NCBI GenBank assembly: GCA_035457105.1
Contig: DATIBX010000420.1
Coordinates: forward strand, 1 to 8,643
Direction: 5' to 3'
Length of the DNA: 8,643 nucleotides
DNA from: PSRF01 sp035457105
GTDB lineage: Bacteria > Acidobacteriota > Blastocatellia > Pyrinomonadales > Pyrinomonadaceae
The notes under the pieces are model-generated. The model was not told the DNA's origin. It did no database searches and saw only the letters and a list, made by a program, of their open reading frames with translations. The position numbers and the translations under genes are program-made. Below are positions 6,071 to 8,643 of the stretch, piece by piece. The first letter of the stretch is position 1, and the number at the start of each line of letters is the position of its first letter.

Positions 6071-8062
6071 TCAACCAATTGCGACTTCGCTTATTAAGCG
6101 AGGCAGATCCAGCAGCAAAGCGACGCGGCCGTCTCGCATTTCGGCAGCTCCAGCCACCCCAAACCAACGACCTCCATGGCTACCGAGATTGCGAACAAGC
6201 ACTCGCTGATTTTCAGTAATACTGGACACCAGTAAGCCCACGCGATTTAAGGTTCGTCGCTCGCTCAATGTTTGCGGCAACTCGCAGATCACTAGAAATG
6301 TTTCCCCGGTTTTTGTCTCAGCCGGCGTGCCACCCACTAAAGTATCGAGATCAATGACGCGAATAGTTTCATCACCCACGCGCATTTGCAACCCGGCTTC
6401 GCTTGCTTCAAGTTCGTTTTGCTCAACCTGCCGATAAGAAGAAATATAAGTACGATCGATCAAATAGCGATGATCGCCTGAAGCCACCACCATCACATCG
6501 AGTAACCCGAATGTGACCGGCAGTCGAATTTCAAACCTGGACCACTGGCCTGGTTCGCTGGCAACTGTTATGGCGCCGCCTATTTCTTCAATATCCGATT
6601 CCACGGCGTCGAGCCCGACCCCTCGACCAGACAAGCCGGAGACCTCTTTGGCTGTAGAAAAGCCGGGTCGAAACAGGAGTCGCACGCTCTGGGCCATATC
6701 AAGTGGTCCTTCGGATCTCATTACACCCAAACGCATCGCCGTTTCCGCAATCAACTGCGGATCAATGCCCCGCCCGTCGTCGCGAACCGCTATTCTGGTT
6801 TGACCCTGGACCGTCGAAGCCTCGATGGAAATAGTTGCAGTTGGTGATTTTGATGTCGAGGAGCGCTGTTCTGCGTCCTCAATTCCGTGCGCGACAGCAT
6901 TTCGGACGAGGTGTATCAAAGGATCAGCGATTGAATCCGCTAACGATTTATCGATCACGAGATCACGTCCACGAACTACGAAGTTGATATCTTTTCCGGT
7001 GGACCAGGCCGCCGAACGCCCGGCGCGGAGAGCTCGCTGCAAGGTTCGATCGATTGAGACCATCCGCAAATTGACTAATTTAGCCGCCAACTGAAGCAGT
7101 GAAGTGCCGACGCTGTCTGCGACGCCAGCCAGTGCTTCCGAACGCTCAGTCGCGCTGTTAATTGCAAGATCGAGGGAAGCATTGGTAGTTCTCACCAGTG
7201 AATAGGTCAGAGAAATTACTCGATCCAAATCGTCAAGATTGATACGAATTGTGTCTGGGCCACTTTCAGCGGGCGTCGGGCTTGAGTGTGATTCGTCTTC
7301 AATTGCAGTTGAGATAGCTCCAACGGGTTTGGTTGGAATCAATTCTTTGATGGTCACTTCTGAAAGAGAAGACAGCTCGTGCTTGACCTGTTCCAGATCT
7401 GCATCACGAGTGTAGAGGATTCTGAAATTGATCTTGTCTAGTCGTTCGGCATCCACCTGTGGTGAAGTCGAAATAACTTCACCGTTCATATCAATAACCG
7501 ATTGCAGCTGTTGGAACTGTTGGTCAAAGTCGTGAGTATCAAAAGCCGTCTCAATCAGATAAGGAATTGCACCTTCCCCAATCGACTCGCGCAGTCGATG
7601 AAGTTCGGTAGTGTTTACCGACTGCAAAATGTTCTGAGGGATGGAATTGATAATGAACTCTACTTCAACCCTCTCGCGATCCGAGCTTTGCGGTGCAAAC
7701 TTACTCAGTCTTTCGACGATGGCTTTTTCTTCATGCGATAAATCGGCTGTCCGCGCAATTAGACTGGCCGACATAACTTCGGCAGTCTCGCTGATCAACT
7801 GCAGGGCTTCTGCGTTGATACGACACTTACCGGCTCGAAGAGAATGCAGTAAGTTCTCTAACTCGTGAGCAATCTGGGCAGTACTCTGGAAGTTATTAGC
7901 AGTGGCTGAGGCCTTGAAACTGTGGACACCTCGAAAAACTCCTTCGACCACCCTTCTGCTTTCTTTGCCATCGCCGCGTGCTTCACGGAGTTGTTCAATT
8001 GCCGCAAAGATGTCTTCCAGGCGATCCTGAAGTTCGCGGACAATGGTGCGCATTTGATCCAC
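6071..8062 (-). CDS. CheA-like histidine kinase, stand-alone and divergent
   Basis: A 663-residue protein with CheA-type order. An HPt (P1) domain spans about 1-125 with GVHSFKASA, phospho-acceptor H47. A middle region at about 130-245 contains ETAFDTHDFDQQF and INFRILYTRD, a segment seen in some multi-domain CheAs. P3 dimerisation helices span about 270-345, the ATPase P4 about 350-515, and a CheW-like P5 about 515-663. The ATP site is intact: N-box HLVRNAVAHGIED (N388), G1 DDGRGID (D429), F-box LFRPGFSTA, and G2 LSGRGVGLDAV. It autophosphorylates in trans on P1 and would pass phosphate to a response regulator. No receiver domain is fused, and no cheW, cheY or receptor gene is in the window. 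Unusual positions are the HPt motif (HSFKA, not HS-L/I-KG), P3 LTYSLVR where LVGELV is usual, RMVS for RMVP, and A391 where Asp normally precedes HGIE. The first codon is GTG (8062). An ATG three codons inside (8053), with GTGGA five bases before it, is equally likely. Confidence 0.88.
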   Translation of the reverse strand: MDQMRTIVRELQDRLEDIFAAIEQLREARGDGKESRRVVEGVFRGVHSFKASATANNFQSTAQIAHELENLLHSLRAGKCRINAEALQLISETAEVMSASLIARTADLSHEEKAIVERLSKFAPQSSDRERVEVEFIINSIPQNILQSVNTTELHRLRESIGEGAIPYLIETAFDTHDFDQQFQQLQSVIDMNGEVISTSPQVDAERLDKINFRILYTRDADLEQVKHELSSLSEVTIKELIPTKPVGAISTAIEDESHSSPTPAESGPDTIRINLDDLDRVISLTYSLVRTTNASLDLAINSATERSEALAGVADSVGTSLLQLAAKLVNLRMVSIDRTLQRALRAGRSAAWSTGKDINFVVRGRDLVIDKSLADSIADPLIHLVRNAVAHGIEDAEQRSSTSKSPTATISIEASTVQGQTRIAVRDDGRGIDPQLIAETAMRLGVMRSEGPLDMAQSVRLLFRPGFSTAKEVSGLSGRGVGLDAVESDIEEIGGAITVASEPGQWSRFEIRLPVTFGLLDVMVVASGDHRYLIDRTYISSYRQVEQNELEASEAGLQMRVGDETIRVIDLDTLVGGTPAETKTGETFLVICELPQTLSERRTLNRVGLLVSSITENQRVLVRNLGSHGGRWFGVAGAAEMRDGRVALLLDLPRLISEVAIG

Positions 8063-8182
8063 GGTTGAATACTAAATGGTAAGAGGTCGAATGGGGAATA
8101 GTTTTATCTTGTTGATTGGGCACAAGTGTTGCTGGAAGAATGGATTTGTGAACTAGTTGGTCGGTTGAAAATTTCGCCCTAG
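8063..8182. other. Divergent intergenic region (CheA-like / flippase-like)
   Basis: These 120 bases must hold the promoters of the two divergent genes. No convincing promoter pair, operator palindrome or heptad repeat was seen on either strand. Neither gene has a strong Shine-Dalgarno sequence. Confidence 0.4.
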
Positions 8183-8643
8183 ATGAGTGAGGAACGCAAA
8201 AAACAGAACCGTCGGTTCATGCCGCTTGGTATGATATTTGGTTTACTCGGCCTTGCCCTTTTTGCCTACTTTGTGAGCAGGGTAGGCGTTTCTGAGGTCC
8301 TAGATGGCATTCGCCGACTCGGCGTCGGCTTCGTGCTCGTGCTTGGCATCTCGAGCATTCGACACATTGTTCGCTCCGTAGCCTGGACCAGGTGTGTCGA
8401 AATGCCGTACTCGCTCCGCTTTCGAGACGCCTTAGCTGCCAGACTCATGGGAGACGCTCTCGGTAACATTATCCCACTCGCGAGTGTCGCCGTAAGCGAG
8501 CCCTCAAAGGCTGTTTTTGTAAGACACAAGTTGCCGTTGATGATTGGTCTATCGGCGTTGGCAATCGAAAATATTTTTTACAGCCTGTCGGTGGCATTCT
8601 TCATGTTTTGCGGCACTGCAACCTTACTCCTGACATTTAGTCT
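8183..8643 (+). CDS. LPG-synthase transmembrane-domain / flippase-like (UPF0104-type) membrane protein, 5' part only
   Basis: An ATG at 8183 opens 153 codons running off the right edge. The protein starts with a short basic N-terminus (MSEERKKQNRR). Hydrophobic segments follow at about 13-33 (MIFGLLGLALFAYF), 47-60 (GVGFVLVLGIS) and 118-150 (MIGLSALAIENIFYSLSV). Between them, residues 88-118 contain LMGDALGNIIPLASVAVSEPSKA, split here as LMGDALGNIIPL then ASVAVSEPSKA. This matches the G-x-x-x-N-x-x-P pattern of the lysylphosphatidylglycerol-synthase transmembrane family, whose members are multi-pass proteins in lipid or glycolipid transfer or flipping. Most are about 300-350 residues, so about half is missing. 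The substrate cannot be inferred. The ribosome site is weak; an internal ATG at codon 13 would leave the first hydrophobic segment almost without a basic lead, so 8183 is preferred. Confidence 0.7.
   Translation, partial: MSEERKKQNRRFMPLGMIFGLLGLALFAYFVSRVGVSEVLDGIRRLGVGFVLVLGISSIRHIVRSVAWTRCVEMPYSLRFRDALAARLMGDALGNIIPLASVAVSEPSKAVFVRHKLPLMIGLSALAIENIFYSLSVAFFMFCGTATLLLTFS

Noticed and set aside
5989..6219. Open frame of 76 codons starting in the convergent intergenic region
   Set aside because: Its start is translated repeat (AAAATGG units) and its remainder is antisense to the CheA-like C-terminus. It has no ribosome site.
3428..8062. Functional link between the SixA-like phosphatase and the HPt domain of the CheA-like kinase
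   Set aside because: SixA can dephosphorylate HPt domains, but this phosphatase has a membrane anchor that probably places the catalytic domain outside the cytoplasm, and the genes are in separate units.
8266..8529. Minus-strand 87-codon frame
   Set aside because: Shadow of the flippase-like gene, which has clear membrane segments and a family motif on the plus strand.

Overview
The window suggests a free-living Gram-negative-type bacterium of moderate GC (roughly half G+C). It holds a fused 2-oxoglutarate dehydrogenase/decarboxylase (kgd type), a Tat-exported amidase with a Pro-rich linker, a CheA-type kinase, and extragenic 7-bp tandem repeats. From memory of these families I would guess Acidobacteriota (for example Blastocatellia) or a similar soil phylum. 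This is a guess from gene style only: there is no rRNA or other phylogenetic marker here.

Layout: (1) 1-3165, minus strand: most of a kgd/odhA-like gene, running off the left edge, so the C-terminal part is missing. It opens with a TTG codon. (2) 3166-3427: divergent intergenic region carrying a heptad-repeat hairpin. (3) 3428-4042 and 4055-5914, plus strand: a two-gene unit with a 12-bp gap. It encodes a membrane-anchored histidine phosphatase (RHG/SixA-like) and a Tat-exported amidase-signature hydrolase. (4) 5915-6070: convergent intergenic region with a second heptad-repeat hairpin built from different 7-mers. (5) 6071-8062, minus strand: a stand-alone CheA-like kinase with an intact ATP site but unusual substitutions. 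(6) 8063-8182: short divergent intergenic region with nothing clearly recognisable. (7) 8183 to the right edge, plus strand: N-terminal part of a multi-pass LPG-synthase/flippase-like membrane protein.

The genes do not form one obvious pathway: central carbon metabolism, an envelope or periplasmic hydrolase pair, a signalling kinase and a membrane protein sit side by side as separate units. No tRNA, rRNA, CRISPR array, insertion sequence or phage gene was seen. The most unusual structure is non-coding. Two of the three intergenic regions carry about five tandem degenerate 7-mers, then a spacer of about 40 nt, then 7-mers in inverted orientation, so each can fold into a long-looped hairpin. 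The two sites share this architecture but not the unit sequence.
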